Notes under the pieces: generated by a model
Told to the model about the DNA's origin: nothing
Databases searched by the model: none
The model's input: the letters and a program-made list of their open reading frames with translations, nothing else
From: CBFGRU01 sp965651255
GTDB lineage: Bacteria; Planctomycetota; Phycisphaerae; Phycisphaerales; SM1A02
DNA: 5,598 nt
Assembly (NCBI GenBank): GCA_965651255.1
Contig: CBFGRU010000207.1
Location: forward strand, 1 to 5,598
Direction: 5' to 3'
Program-made: the position numbers and the translations under genes
In this document: piece by piece, positions 5,515-5,598 of the stretch
Position numbering within the stretch: the first letter of the stretch is position 1
Layout of the letters: every line of letters begins with the position of its first letter

Positions 5515-5598
5515 TATCCCATGTGCCACACGTCATCGCGAAGAGTGACGCGTGCGTTCGCGGAAGTGCCGTACGACGATGGACCGTCGCACATAGCC

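Larger units (their letters stand above)
5424..5598. other. Terminal non-coding stretch to the window edge
   Basis: Apart from the hairpins listed separately, no convincing gene is seen. A plus frame from an ATG at 5521 stays open to the edge for 26 codons. A minus frame is open for about 47 codons from the edge to a TGA at 5455-5453 and could be the tail of a leftward gene. Neither has recognisable residues. Confidence 0.35.

Noticed and set aside
5453..5598. Minus strand open frame entering from the right edge, possible gene tail
   Set aside because: Only about 47 codons are visible, another minus frame is also partly open, and no conserved residues are recognisable.
1..5598. CRISPR array, tRNA, rRNA or insertion sequence
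   Set aside because: No regularly spaced long direct repeats, no cloverleaf-like sequence and no transposase or terminal inverted repeats were seen on either strand.

Overview
The window reads as a bacterial chromosome segment of moderately high GC. The flavour of the ATP synthase subunit a and of NuoI, together with the near absence of Shine-Dalgarno sequences, suggests a member of the Planctomycetota (perhaps Phycisphaerae-like). That assignment is an impression from sequence, not a search result.

Left third, minus strand (about 1-1393): the upstream end of an F-type ATP synthase operon, read right to left. It contains an AtpZ-like two-helix protein (1393-1043), a four-helix AtpI-like membrane protein (937-491, or from 973), and the N-terminal half of subunit a (atpB, 476 to beyond base 1). 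The remaining atp genes would lie to the left of the window.

Bases 1394-1713 form a gene-free divergent intergenic region. It carries a G-rich minus strand tract and a set of GCAC repeats phased at 10 bp, next to a short perfect hairpin. Promoters for both the atp operon and nuoI should lie here, but no consensus promoter could be assigned.

Middle, plus strand (1714-2271): a complete nuoI, encoding the 2x[4Fe-4S] subunit of respiratory complex I. No other nuo gene flanks it. About 500 bases without a convincing gene follow.

Right half, plus strand (2809-5423): a complete Type II restriction-modification system. It consists of a XamI-family PD-(D/E)XK endonuclease followed after 2 bases by a gamma-class N6-adenine methyltransferase with an NPPY motif. 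By family analogy (XamI, SalI) the expected target is GTCGAC. The nuclease gene comes first, with a perfect inverted repeat just upstream, and the methyltransferase gene is followed by three successive potential hairpins. The two enzymes should act as a pair: the methylase protects host sites and the nuclease cuts unmodified incoming DNA. No integrase, transposase or phage gene is visible, and the last 175 bases hold no convincing gene.

The window is therefore two housekeeping bioenergetic loci beside an accessory defence module of a known type. I do not see a clearly new system; the regulatory layouts are the most interesting unexplained parts.
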